Assembly: GCA_030429545.1 (NCBI GenBank)
Contig: JAUIFF010000003.1
Location: forward strand, 496,001 to 560,000
Length of the DNA: 64,000 nucleotides
Direction of reading: 5' to 3'
Source of the DNA: Polyangia bacterium
GTDB lineage: Bacteria; Myxococcota_A; Polyangia; Nannocystales; Nannocystaceae
Part shown: positions 53,731-61,798 of the stretch, piece by piece
Layout of the letters: each line of letters opens with the position of its first letter
How positions within the stretch are numbered: position 1 is the first letter of the stretch
Program-made: the position numbers and the translations under genes
Notes under the pieces: model-generated
Told to the model about the DNA's origin: nothing
Seen by the model: only the letters and a program-made list of their open reading frames with translations
Database searches by the model: none

Positions 53731-54366
53731 ATGCCCATCACCAAGGATAAACGCGACATCGTCATCAACACCAAGGTCGCCGCGACCAATGCGGACGCCA
53801 GTGATGTCACTTCGGACCTCGACATCAATTTTTCGAGTAGCGCCGGTGCAGTCCTCTACTTCAAGGACGCCCTCCCCACCGACCCCAAGGAACGCTCGCG
53901 CCATCGCATCGAGTTTCTCGACGCCACGGGTACCAAGCTCGGAGAAGTCGCCGTCAAGTATGTTGTCAAGTCCAATGCAGATACACAGACATACCTGGTC
54001 GAACAAACCATGGGTCGGTCGATCTTCGACCCGCAGCCAGCGGGCACCAAGGCTGGGCTACCGCGGGACCCGGAAGTCGCGTTTGAGCGTACCTGGCAAC
54101 AGTGTATCAAGGACTCTGGCGGGGCCGATGCCTTCAAACAGGTCGCCAAGCTCGACGCTCGCTTCGACCTCGAAGACACCCGCACCTATAGCGTTTCCCA
54201 AACTGTTCAATCTGCCGATAACAATACTGTTGTGGTTGCCTATGCAATGACTGACCAAAGCGGCACCACCCTGGCCTCCGGTACCGTGTCGATGACAGCC
54301 ACATCGACCGCCACGGCCCCCTTCTCCCTGGGCGACATTACCGTTGTCGACGACCCGGGCAACTGA
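53731..54366 (+). CDS. Conserved-looking protein of unknown family, tandem copy 1
   Basis: A 211-residue soluble protein with no signal peptide and no motif that I recognise. It is strand-rich and opens with MPITKDKRDIVINTKVAATNA. It contains the phrases VLYFKDALPTDPKERSRHRIEF, FERTW and LEDTRTYSVSQTVQSAD, and ends SLGDITVVDDPGN. It is clearly paralogous along its full length to the next gene, 14 bases downstream. AAAGGAC at 53718-53724 is a good ribosome-binding site for the ATG at 53731. A palindrome copy (TGCAGATACA, 53976-53985) is present in this copy and not in its paralogue at the corresponding place. Confidence 0.6.
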   Translation: MPITKDKRDIVINTKVAATNADASDVTSDLDINFSSSAGAVLYFKDALPTDPKERSRHRIEFLDATGTKLGEVAVKYVVKSNADTQTYLVEQTMGRSIFDPQPAGTKAGLPRDPEVAFERTWQQCIKDSGGADAFKQVAKLDARFDLEDTRTYSVSQTVQSADNNTVVVAYAMTDQSGTTLASGTVSMTATSTATAPFSLGDITVVDDPGN

Positions 54367-54380
54367 CAGGTGGTTTCGCC

Positions 54381-55016
54381 ATGCCAATGACCAAGGACAA
54401 ACGCGACATTGTCATCAACACCAAGCTCGCGGCCACAGGCACCACTGCCAGCCACGTCGAGTCGTCACTCGACCTCGAGTTTGATAGCGAAGTTGGGGCG
54501 ACGTTGTACTTCAAAGACGCCCTGCCCAACGATCCGCGTGAGCGCTCACGCCATCGCATCGTGTTTATGGATGCCACGGGCTCTGCCCTCGCCGAGATCG
54601 CCGTCAAGTTCGTCGTCAAAACAAACTCCGACAACGGGCTTTACCGGGTTGAGCAAACCCTTGCGCGGTCCGACTTCGACCCGCAACCCGCAGGTCAGCA
54701 GGCGCGACTGCCCGACGACCCAACCGTGGCATTTGAGCGGACGTGGAAACAACCGCTGTTTGATGTTGTCGGCACCCAGGTTGCCAAACACGTCGGCCGG
54801 GTCGACAGCCGCTTCAATGTTGAGGACACCCGCACCTATCAAATCTCGCAGACCATCTCGTCGGCCGATGATCACAAGATCGTGATTGCCTATGCCCTCA
54901 CCGATCCACGGGGTCGGGTGGTAGCCGGCGGCTCGGCAAGCTTTGAGATCCGCGCGTCGGCGGCAGCGACCTACTCATTGGGAGCTATCACCATCGTCGA
55001 CGACCCTGGGAACTGA
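54381..55016 (+). CDS. Conserved-looking protein of unknown family, tandem copy 2
   Basis: A 211-residue paralogue of the preceding gene, sharing KDKRDIVINTK near the start, TLYFKDALPNDPRERSRHRI, FDPQPAG, VAFERTWKQ, VEDTRTYQISQTISSADD and the identical final VDDPGN. The conservation of spacing and of both termini shows that the two arose by duplication and have kept the whole fold. They are co-transcribed and end at a shared terminator. No function is apparent; heterodimer or fibre-type assembly is possible because both chains are small and strand-rich. Confidence 0.6.
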   Translation: MPMTKDKRDIVINTKLAATGTTASHVESSLDLEFDSEVGATLYFKDALPNDPRERSRHRIVFMDATGSALAEIAVKFVVKTNSDNGLYRVEQTLARSDFDPQPAGQQARLPDDPTVAFERTWKQPLFDVVGTQVAKHVGRVDSRFNVEDTRTYQISQTISSADDHKIVIAYALTDPRGRVVAGGSASFEIRASAAATYSLGAITIVDDPGN

Positions 55017-55038
55017 CGACACCGGCACCGAGCTGAAG

Positions 55039-55058
55039 CCCGGCCTTGCCGGGTTTTT
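55039..55058 (+). terminator. Intrinsic terminator after the tandem pair
   Basis: A 6-bp stem, CCCGGC (55039-55044) with GCCGGG (55048-55053), has a 3-base loop and is followed by five T's. It lies 22 bases past the stop codon and runs into an imperfect palindrome copy (TGTATACACG from 55058). Confidence 0.85.
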
Positions 55059-55250
55059 GTATACACGCGTGAGGCCTCGTGGGTGAGGTCTGCCACATCT
55101 GCTCGCAGCGCGGATAGACAGTCAAAAAGCGCCTGAGTCACGCCTGCACACGCACACTCGCGTGGGCGAGTCACACCCACGTCACGCACGCACGAGCCGT
55201 CACCACCCGGGCCTTTGCCAGCCGTCGGACGGCGTTGTATAGCCCGGCCG

Positions 55251-56834
55251 ATGCAGGAGGTCACTTGTGCACAAACCGGGCGTGGCGGCTGTGTGGCGGC
55301 TGGCCATCCCCTCACGGCCGAGGCAGCCATCACAGTCCTGCGCGAGGGTGGCAACGCCTTTGATGCTGTCATCGCGGCATTGTGGACCGCCTGCCTGACC
55401 GAGCCGGTGTTGGCCTCACTCGGTGGTGGTGGATTTTTACTTGCCCGCCCGCATACCGGCGAGGCTGTCGTCCACGACTTTTTTGTCCACACACCTTGTG
55501 TCCGACGCCCAGAGGCCGAGCTTTGCTTCTATCCGATCGACGTCGACTTTGGCGTTGCGACCCAGCGGTTTCATATCGGGCCCGGGGCCGCGGCTGTTCC
55601 CGGGTTTACCCGTGGCCTCTTTTCGATCCACCGCGCCCATGCGAGCATGCCGATGGCCGACCTCGTCGCACCCGCGCTAGAGCTCACCCGCGACGGTGTG
55701 TTGATGACCGCGTACCAGGCCTACCTGCTGTCCGTTGTCGGTGCAATTTACCGGGAAACACCCGCAGCCCGCGCCCTGTTTACATCCTCGGGCGAAGCCG
55801 CCAACCCGGTCATGCTCGCCGCCGGCGACCGCATGCAAAACCCCGACCTCCGGTCCGCACTCGCCGCCCTTGCCCACGAGGGTGAACGGTTGTTTTACGA
55901 GGGTGATCTTGCAAATACAATTACCACCCAGTGCCGCGAGCACGGCGGCTATCTCACCCGCGAAGACCTCAGCCGCTACCGTGTGCACCAACGTAAACCC
56001 CTGACCTTTCGCTACCGCGACTGCGACCTGCTGCTCAACCCACCACCGGCCAGCGGTGGCATGCTGATCGCCTTTGGCCTCGGGTTGCTGGGCCACACCG
56101 ACCTTCACGCCTGCACATTTGGCAGCCAAGCCCACGCCAAACGCGTCGCTTCGGTGATGGCCGCGACCAACCACGCCCGGCTAGAAGCATGTACAAAAGG
56201 ACAGTTTACACCGGATGTCAGCGAACTGCTGTCGCCCGAGTTGCTCGCGCGCTATGCCAAAGAGGTCGCCCCGCAGCCCAAAAGCCACCGCGGTACCACC
56301 CACATTAGCGTGATCGACCGCAAGGGCAACGCCGCGTCAACCACCGTATCGAACGGCGAAGGTTGTGGATACATCGTCCCCGGGGCCGGGTTTATGCTCA
56401 ACAACATGCTCGGCGAGGAAGATGTCAATCCAGCCGGGTTCCACCGATTTACGCCCGGCACGCGGATGTCTTCCATGATGTCACCATCGATCGCCCAGCG
56501 CCGTGATGGCAGCACGTTTGTCACTGGCAGCGGCGGGTCCAACCGCATTCGCACCGCGGTTTTGCAGGTTCTCATCAACCTCATCGACTTTGGCTTCGAC
56601 CCGCAAACCGCCGTCGAGGCTGCGCGCCTGCACCTCGAAAAAACCCACCTCAACTACGAGCGGACATTCCCCCAAGCGACGCGTGAAGCCCTGGCCCAAG
56701 CCTACCCTGAGCACACCGACTGGCCCGAACCCAACATGTTTTTTGGTGGTGCCCACACGGTCTGTCAGCAACCCGACGGCACGCTCGTCGGAGCGGGAGA
56801 CTCCCGTCGCGCGGGTGTGTGTCGAACCTGTTAA
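55251..56834 (+). CDS. Gamma-glutamyltransferase family protein
   Basis: A 527-residue Ntn hydrolase of the gamma-glutamyltranspeptidase family, which matures by cleaving before a Thr and then transfers or hydrolyses gamma-glutamyl groups. The nucleophile is the first Thr of RGTTHISVID (about residue 349), with the following NAASTTVSNGEGCGYIVPGAG and the GSGGSNRIRTAVLQVLINLIDFG blocks. N-terminal GGCVAAGHPLTAEAAITVLREGGNAFDAVIA and LGGGGFLLA are standard. No signal peptide is seen, so unlike E. coli GGT this one should be cytoplasmic. The ATG at 55251 is chosen; TTG at 55215 is an alternative. A palindrome copy lies at 55910-55919. Confidence 0.9.
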   Translation: MQEVTCAQTGRGGCVAAGHPLTAEAAITVLREGGNAFDAVIAALWTACLTEPVLASLGGGGFLLARPHTGEAVVHDFFVHTPCVRRPEAELCFYPIDVDFGVATQRFHIGPGAAAVPGFTRGLFSIHRAHASMPMADLVAPALELTRDGVLMTAYQAYLLSVVGAIYRETPAARALFTSSGEAANPVMLAAGDRMQNPDLRSALAALAHEGERLFYEGDLANTITTQCREHGGYLTREDLSRYRVHQRKPLTFRYRDCDLLLNPPPASGGMLIAFGLGLLGHTDLHACTFGSQAHAKRVASVMAATNHARLEACTKGQFTPDVSELLSPELLARYAKEVAPQPKSHRGTTHISVIDRKGNAASTTVSNGEGCGYIVPGAGFMLNNMLGEEDVNPAGFHRFTPGTRMSSMMSPSIAQRRDGSTFVTGSGGSNRIRTAVLQVLINLIDFGFDPQTAVEAARLHLEKTHLNYERTFPQATREALAQAYPEHTDWPEPNMFFGGAHTVCQQPDGTLVGAGDSRRAGVCRTC

Positions 56835-56858
56835 TCCCGCCGCTCAGGGCCACGGGCA

Positions 56859-57668
56859 CTAAAATTGCACATGCATAGATAGCCCAGCGCCGTGCCGGCC
56901 AACAAAGGGCTGGGCCTTAACTTGCTTGTGGATCTTTGATTTGCCCACCGCCCCCCCGGCGATCATCCCCACTCCCGCAGCCAGAGACAGACCGCCAAGC
57001 ACGTAGAGGCCCATCGGTGATACTTCCTCAGTTTCCACGCCTGCCCGACGGGCCGCCCCAAGCAGGGTAAAACCACCAACCCCGGTCAAGATCCCGCCGA
57101 TCACCTGCAGCACCGTGTAGCTCGTGTAGCGTTTGTTGAGCTGTGGATCGGCCCGAATCCGTTCGCGGGTCGTCAAGTGAAATGGAACCTGCCCCTGAGG
57201 ATAGGTCGTAGAAGTGGAAATGGCTGTGGCTGTAACCGGCTGTGTCGACGCCACCGGAGCCGGAGCACGCGGACAGGGTGTTGCCGATGGGCGTATCTTG
57301 CCAGTTGCGTGGGTGCTCGATGGAGGTACCTGCGAAGCCGGCTGCGCCTGATTGGCGGCCGGCTGTGTCGTTGCACCCGTTGCACTCGGATCCGTCGCCT
57401 GCCCAGCCGTACTTACTTCGTTCGCCTCGACCGTACGCACATCGGCAGCTGGCAGGTTTCTCCCGTTCGCTTGTGGCTGCGCCGGGATTGTTGGGTCGAC
57501 AGCCGAACCCGCGGCCGAGCCTACCCCTGTGGCATCGACACTGTCCGAGCCTGTCACCGGCGGTGTACCTGGCACCCTGGCATTCGCCACCGATGTTGTG
57601 CACAACACCATCGACACCCCACAACACAGGGCTGCAACCCGCTGAAAACTCGTCTGCGTTCCATCCAT
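56859..57668 (-). CDS. Secreted/membrane protein with low-complexity linker and paired helices, copy A
   Basis: A 269-residue protein with a signal sequence (about 1-30), a Thr/Ala/Pro-rich disordered linker (about 31-165), and a C-terminal domain with two Gly-rich hydrophobic helices (YTVLQVIGGILTGVGGFTLLG and YVLGGLSLAAGVGMIAGGAVG). It ends in a short strand HGAGLSMHVQF. It has the same architecture as the gene immediately upstream (57676-58509), including the stretch just before the first helix (RERIRADPQLNKRYTSYTVLQV against REKIFSDPVLTRKYGTLIAVQV). The two are paralogues in one operon. Function unknown. A palindrome copy covers codons near its C-terminus (56866-56875). Confidence 0.65.
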   Translation of the reverse strand: MDGTQTSFQRVAALCCGVSMVLCTTSVANARVPGTPPVTGSDSVDATGVGSAAGSAVDPTIPAQPQANGRNLPAADVRTVEANEVSTAGQATDPSATGATTQPAANQAQPASQVPPSSTHATGKIRPSATPCPRAPAPVASTQPVTATAISTSTTYPQGQVPFHLTTRERIRADPQLNKRYTSYTVLQVIGGILTGVGGFTLLGAARRAGVETEEVSPMGLYVLGGLSLAAGVGMIAGGAVGKSKIHKQVKAQPFVGRHGAGLSMHVQF

Positions 57669-57675
57669 AGCGACC

Positions 57676-58509
57676 TCAAAAATGAAACTTTAGTTGCGCC
57701 CCACCAAGGCCACGCCTAGCCACAGGTGTCAGCACAGCCCGTCGCATCTTTACCTTGCCAACACCGCCAATAATCAACATCACCACCCCGGCTCCGCCCA
57801 ATACCAGCCCACTGACTGCCAGCGCATCGGAGTCGACATTGGGGTCACCGGGGGCGAGCCCGGGGCCCGAGGCGATACCGGTGAGCAATAATAGCGCGCC
57901 GACACCCACGCTCACCCCACCGACAACCTGAACGGCGATCAGGGTCCCGTATTTGCGCGTCAACACGGGGTCCGAAAAAATCTTCTCCCTCGCCATTGCG
58001 CGGTAGGAAAGATTGGCCGGTGCCGGTGCCGGTGCCGGTGCCGGTGCCGGTGCCAGTGCCGGTTGGGCAGGCTGCGGACCTACTTGTTGTACCTGCACTG
58101 GATTTGGCTGCTGGGGGGCCGGTGATTGTTGAGCGGGCAACGGCGGGCACGGATCGACAGGTTGCACCGGCGAAGCTTGTGGCGCCGTCGCAGTTGGAGC
58201 GGCCGGCTGTGGCCCTGCCCCAGGACCGGCCGGCGAGACAGTCTCCGTCCCCGGCTCCGACCCAGACACCACGGGCTGAGCTGGCCCCACGGGCTGAGCC
58301 GGCCCCACGGGCTGAGCCGGCCCCACGGGCTGAGCTGGCCCCACGGGCTGAGCTGGCGGGTTTTGTTGTAGCAACAAATCATAGGTGTCGCCTTGAACCA
58401 AGATTGGTAACACTGCGCTCGAAGCTACGCTCGCCGCCGCCTGCGGGTGGGGTAGGCTCAATACCAGGCCCAAGAGCCCCACGAGGAGCTGGGAGTGTCG
58501 CCAACGCAT
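57676..58509 (-). CDS. Secreted/membrane protein with repeat-rich linker and paired helices, copy B
   Basis: A 277-residue paralogue of the next gene downstream. A signal sequence (MRWRHSQLLVGLLGLVLSLPHPQAA) precedes a Pro/Gln/Ala linker that includes five PAQPVG-type units (coded by 58269-58356) and an Ala-Pro run (58018-58062). The C-terminal part has two Gly-rich helices (LIAVQVVGGVSVGVGALLLLTG and VSGLVLGGAGVVMLIIGGVG) and ends in LKFHF. The ATG at 58509 gives the shortest sensible signal peptide; the frame is open to 58542. It sits seven bases ahead of copy A. The two nucleotide repeats are good candidates for length variation. Confidence 0.65.
   Translation of the reverse strand: MRWRHSQLLVGLLGLVLSLPHPQAAASVASSAVLPILVQGDTYDLLLQQNPPAQPVGPAQPVGPAQPVGPAQPVGPAQPVVSGSEPGTETVSPAGPGAGPQPAAPTATAPQASPVQPVDPCPPLPAQQSPAPQQPNPVQVQQVGPQPAQPALAPAPAPAPAPAPANLSYRAMAREKIFSDPVLTRKYGTLIAVQVVGGVSVGVGALLLLTGIASGPGLAPGDPNVDSDALAVSGLVLGGAGVVMLIIGGVGKVKMRRAVLTPVARRGLGGAQLKFHF
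58018..58062. repeat. 6-bp tandem repeat (GGTGCC), about seven units
   Basis: Seven near-perfect GGTGCC units (one with an A substitution near the right end) lie in frame within the low-complexity linker of the minus-strand gene, encoding alternating Ala-Pro. A length change in units of six would add or remove two residues without a frameshift. Confidence 0.85.
58269..58356. repeat. 18-bp tandem repeat encoding PAQPVG, about five units
   Basis: Near-identical units of CCACGGGCTGAGC(C/T)GGCC repeat about five times in frame inside the linker of the minus-strand gene. Units differ mainly at a single C/T, so the array is probably recent or is being homogenised. Confidence 0.85.
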
Positions 58510-58696
58510 TCGATACACTCCACAAGCATACTGTAAACACATCCCACCGGGTTGATCTCGATCACCCGGACCCCCAGGTTCACAGCGTTCGGCTAGCTAT
58601 GTCTGGATGAGATCAAATGTATGCACAATCACCTCGTGACAGCACTCTCGGTTTGGCGACCTACAATGTCCGACTGTCGGCCCAACAGCCGAGGCA

Positions 58697-60994
58697 CTAT
58701 TTCCCCGGCTTTTTTGATTTGCTCTCATCGGCAAACGGAGTTGTCAGGTCGAGGTTTTGCAAGCTGTCCTCTAGCTCGATTTTTCGCTCCAAACGGGTGC
58801 TGTTGAGCTCCACGATTTTTCGACCGAGCCCGTCGGCCTCGCGTGTGAACTCCTCTAAGCGTTTGGACAACTTGCCGCGCAGGGCCCCAGCACGCGGGTC
58901 TTTTTTGATCGCCTCGAGGTTGCGCCGCGCCTCCTCTGCCCGGGCATTGAGCTCGTTTTGCTGGCGCCGCAGACCGTCGATCGTCGTGTCGATCTTGCCG
59001 ATTTCCTGACGCAAACGAACAATCGGCTCGAGCTGGCTGCGGGCAGGGCCAGACAGCATCGGCGAGGCAATCACCGCATCGAGGAGCTTGGGGGCCCGGG
59101 TATCCCAAATCGTCATGCTCGTGCGCGATGGGGTTTGCTCAACCACCGTGACCTCGGCCTCGCGCTTATCCCCGGCTACGGTCACCGGAATGAGGTAGGC
59201 ACCGACAAGGTCTTCCGTCCCCTCGGGCCGCTCCCGCAAAACATAGTCATTGCCGGCCCGCGGATGGCGGATCAACACGGTGTACCCACCGGTACGCTTG
59301 CCCATCACCGTCCAAATTGTTTTGGTTTGGTTAAATGTTTGTACATGCAGCACGCCCCGCACAAGCCGGGTTAGCCGCATCTCATCGCCGTGGTGGCTGC
59401 GACTTTGCGTCACCGAGATTTCGGGCTCCACAGCAAACGGAACCGTGGCGCTGGTTTTGCTACCAACCGCCTCCGAAAGCCCTTCGCCGACAAAGCTCCC
59501 ACCCGCATAGATGCTGATGGGCCCCGGCTCCAACACAAACGGCGTGGTGTTGCGAAACCGGACCACACGGTAGGGATTGGTCTCAAACCCGGCTCCACCC
59601 CCGCCTGGCCGATACAAAAACGTCTGCTCGGCGGTAACGGTTTCGTTGATCAACGCCACCATGGTTGAGGTTTGGTCGGGCACGGTCACGCGGTCGCCGA
59701 GGTCAAACTGGGTGAGGCCGCTAACCTGTTTGGCCCGGGCACTCGCCTGGGTGCTGCGGGCCAACGACTGTTGGTCAATACGCGATGCCTCCTCGCCAAA
59801 GTCCGCCCGTGGTGCCCGTGGTGGCGGTGGCGGAGCGGGCTTGAGTTCGGCCTTGCGCCGTTTAGATTTGCGCTTGTTGGCAGTCGACCGGGTATTACCA
59901 CCTCCGCCGCGAGCGGCTCCGGCAGGAGCACCTGCCCCATCGGCAAGGTCGTAGTCGAGGCTCTTTTCCATCTCGGCCGCGATCTCTTCCATCTCGTCGT
60001 CTTCGTCGGCAAAGCTTGTTTCGCCGAGGGCCACCCGGGCCTGTTTGGCAACACCCCGCTCGGTCAGGTCGGCACGTCCGACCTCGCGCGGGGTATGCAG
60101 GTCGTAGCGAAACGCAATCGGAGCCCCCGAGGTGAGGCTCATTGCCACCTCGCGCCAATCCTCACCACTTGTATTGTCAACAACTGCCCAGGCCTGCAAC
60201 AGGGCGTCGCCCTTGCCCTCCTCCGGCAACACAACCCGGTAGGTCGGTTTCCACATCGGCGCCGCCACAACATAGCTCACCACCACATCATGGCTGCGGG
60301 CGCCGACCAGGCGAACATCGACGGCAACCTGCTGAAACATGCCCTCGCCTGCGCTGGCATCGAGGCGTCGATGTAGATGCAAGGCGAGGTCTCCGTCGCG
60401 CAGGCTGATGGCCTTGACCTTGGAGATATATACCACGCGCAAGACATTGCCATCGAGCAGGGTGAGCTTGTGGTCAACCGTATCGACCGATGGGCCGGCA
60501 ATCGGCTCGGAGCGCGGACCCATGCTCTGCGGTTCGTTCTCGACCTCCTCGACCATCACAATCCGCCCGCGCACCCGGCCCTTTTGTGTACGTACAACAA
60601 TATCGGTGCCGCGCAGGGCATCGAGCACCGACGGCAAATTGCCGTTGCCCGGCTCGAGCGACGCCAAGGCTGCACCTGCCCATGTCTCGGGGTCGAGCGG
60701 CATCGACACACTGACAGCCTTACCGGTTTTGCGGTCGACCACGGTCAGGCTCTTGAGTAAATCGTTGATCTGATCCTTGCGCACCTTGAGGGTTAAGATG
60801 TCGCCATCGACCTCGCCTGCCCGTTCGAAATAGCCAATCCCGTTGCGGTACAAAACAACCCGGTCAAGGTCGAGGCCGGCGGTGCTTACCGGCCGCCGCA
60901 TGCTGTGGCTACAACCTGCAAAAACCGTCAGAGACATGGGAAGCCCGAGCACAAAAGCTAGGCCGAGAATAGTGGTACGCGAACGGGTCATCAT
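58697..60994 (-). CDS. DUF4139-type lipoprotein with C-terminal coiled coil
   Basis: A 765-residue lipoprotein. From the ATG at 60994 (MMTRSRTTILG) the signal ends in lipobox VFAGC near residue 28; an ATG at 61012 is also possible. The body resembles DUF4139/mucoidy-inhibitor-A-type proteins: an N-terminal strand-rich part (VVLYRNGIGYFERAGEVDGD), a central VVSYVVAAPMWKPTYRVVL...GEDWREVAMSLTSGAP block, an interrupting low-complexity linker (about 340-400) and a C-terminal strand domain. The last 130 residues are a charged coiled coil (LRQEIGKIDTTIDGLRRQQNELNARAEEARRNLE). Function unknown; the cell envelope is likely. Palindrome copies lie at 59340, 60372 and 60587. Confidence 0.78.
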   Translation of the reverse strand: MMTRSRTTILGLAFVLGLPMSLTVFAGCSHSMRRPVSTAGLDLDRVVLYRNGIGYFERAGEVDGDILTLKVRKDQINDLLKSLTVVDRKTGKAVSVSMPLDPETWAGAALASLEPGNGNLPSVLDALRGTDIVVRTQKGRVRGRIVMVEEVENEPQSMGPRSEPIAGPSVDTVDHKLTLLDGNVLRVVYISKVKAISLRDGDLALHLHRRLDASAGEGMFQQVAVDVRLVGARSHDVVVSYVVAAPMWKPTYRVVLPEEGKGDALLQAWAVVDNTSGEDWREVAMSLTSGAPIAFRYDLHTPREVGRADLTERGVAKQARVALGETSFADEDDEMEEIAAEMEKSLDYDLADGAGAPAGAARGGGGNTRSTANKRKSKRRKAELKPAPPPPPRAPRADFGEEASRIDQQSLARSTQASARAKQVSGLTQFDLGDRVTVPDQTSTMVALINETVTAEQTFLYRPGGGGAGFETNPYRVVRFRNTTPFVLEPGPISIYAGGSFVGEGLSEAVGSKTSATVPFAVEPEISVTQSRSHHGDEMRLTRLVRGVLHVQTFNQTKTIWTVMGKRTGGYTVLIRHPRAGNDYVLRERPEGTEDLVGAYLIPVTVAGDKREAEVTVVEQTPSRTSMTIWDTRAPKLLDAVIASPMLSGPARSQLEPIVRLRQEIGKIDTTIDGLRRQQNELNARAEEARRNLEAIKKDPRAGALRGKLSKRLEEFTREADGLGRKIVELNSTRLERKIELEDSLQNLDLTTPFADESKSKKPGK

Positions 60995-61117
60995 CGGACT
61001 CGGCGCAACCATAGCAGCCTATCAGGCCGAGGTAGCCCGGGTATTTTCCGCCCCCGATAGCGCACACACGCGCGCGGGCATACACGCGCCTGCCAACAAA
61101 ATTGTATGAACACTATT

Positions 61118-61137
61118 TTAGATGTACCAACATCTAA
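61118..61137. repeat. Inverted repeat overlapping the YqiA-like stop codon
   Basis: A perfect 8-bp stem, TTAGATGT (61118-61125) with ACATCTAA (61130-61137), has a 4-base loop and overlaps the stop codon of the minus-strand gene. A palindrome near copy, TGTATGAACA (61103-61112), follows at once, and TGTACCAACA (61123-61132) lies inside the hairpin. With the A/T-rich flank it may terminate the leftward transcript. Confidence 0.6.
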
Positions 61138-61682
61138 CTAGTTGCCGCCGTGCCGCCATTGGCCAACAGCTCAGCAACCGCCCGTAACATCAGCTCGTGG
61201 GAGTTGCGCAGCCCATGCCCGTCGTCAACCGACCATAGTTCCACCGGATACGGGTGGCTACGGGCGGCAAACGCCTCGCTTACGCCGTGGGGCACAACCT
61301 CGTCTGCGCGCCCGTGCACAACAATTGTCGGGGCCGGAGCCACCAGCTCTAGCTGGTCCGCTGGCGGTTGTTGAACATGCAAAGCCGGTGCGCACAGGAC
61401 CATGCCGCGCACCCGCAGCCCCGCGTCTGCAAGCTGCATACAGGCAATCAAACCAGCGATCCCGCCAAACGAGGAGCCAACCACCACAAGCGTTGCCAAA
61501 CTCGTACCGGGTAATCGCTTGGCGACGTCGCGCAGGGCGTCGGAGATCGTGTCGACCCGGGTCGCCAGGTCCTGATTTCGACAGTCCGGAGCCACAACCT
61601 CGTAGCCCGCGCGCACAAGCGAACGCGACTTATACCCGCTGGGACCGCTCTCCAAACCGTGACAAAAACACACGACCGACAT
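61134..61682 (-). CDS. YqiA/UPF0227-like alpha/beta hydrolase
   Basis: A 182-residue small esterase. The start at 61682 (MSVVCFCHGLESGPSG) puts the oxyanion-loop HGLES motif at the N-terminus as in YqiA-type esterases. The nucleophile elbow is VVGSSFGG, the acid is in HGRADEVVPHG and the His is in VDDGHGL. The frame is open further upstream, but that region is the promoter side facing the channel gene. Relatives hydrolyse acyl-CoA or short esters. It is divergent from the channel-like gene, with a palindrome copy between them (TGCAAGTGCA, 61716-61725). Confidence 0.78.
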   Translation of the reverse strand: MSVVCFCHGLESGPSGYKSRSLVRAGYEVVAPDCRNQDLATRVDTISDALRDVAKRLPGTSLATLVVVGSSFGGIAGLIACMQLADAGLRVRGMVLCAPALHVQQPPADQLELVAPAPTIVVHGRADEVVPHGVSEAFAARSHPYPVELWSVDDGHGLRNSHELMLRAVAELLANGGTAATS

Positions 61683-61798
61683 CGCCAGCAGGGTAGCTCG
61701 GTTTTTCCGGTGATTTGCAAGTGCACGCAGTTCGCTTGCGCACAGTCGAACCCAAGGTTTTCGCCAGGCCGCAAATGGTGCGATAGTCAGGCCGAAAC

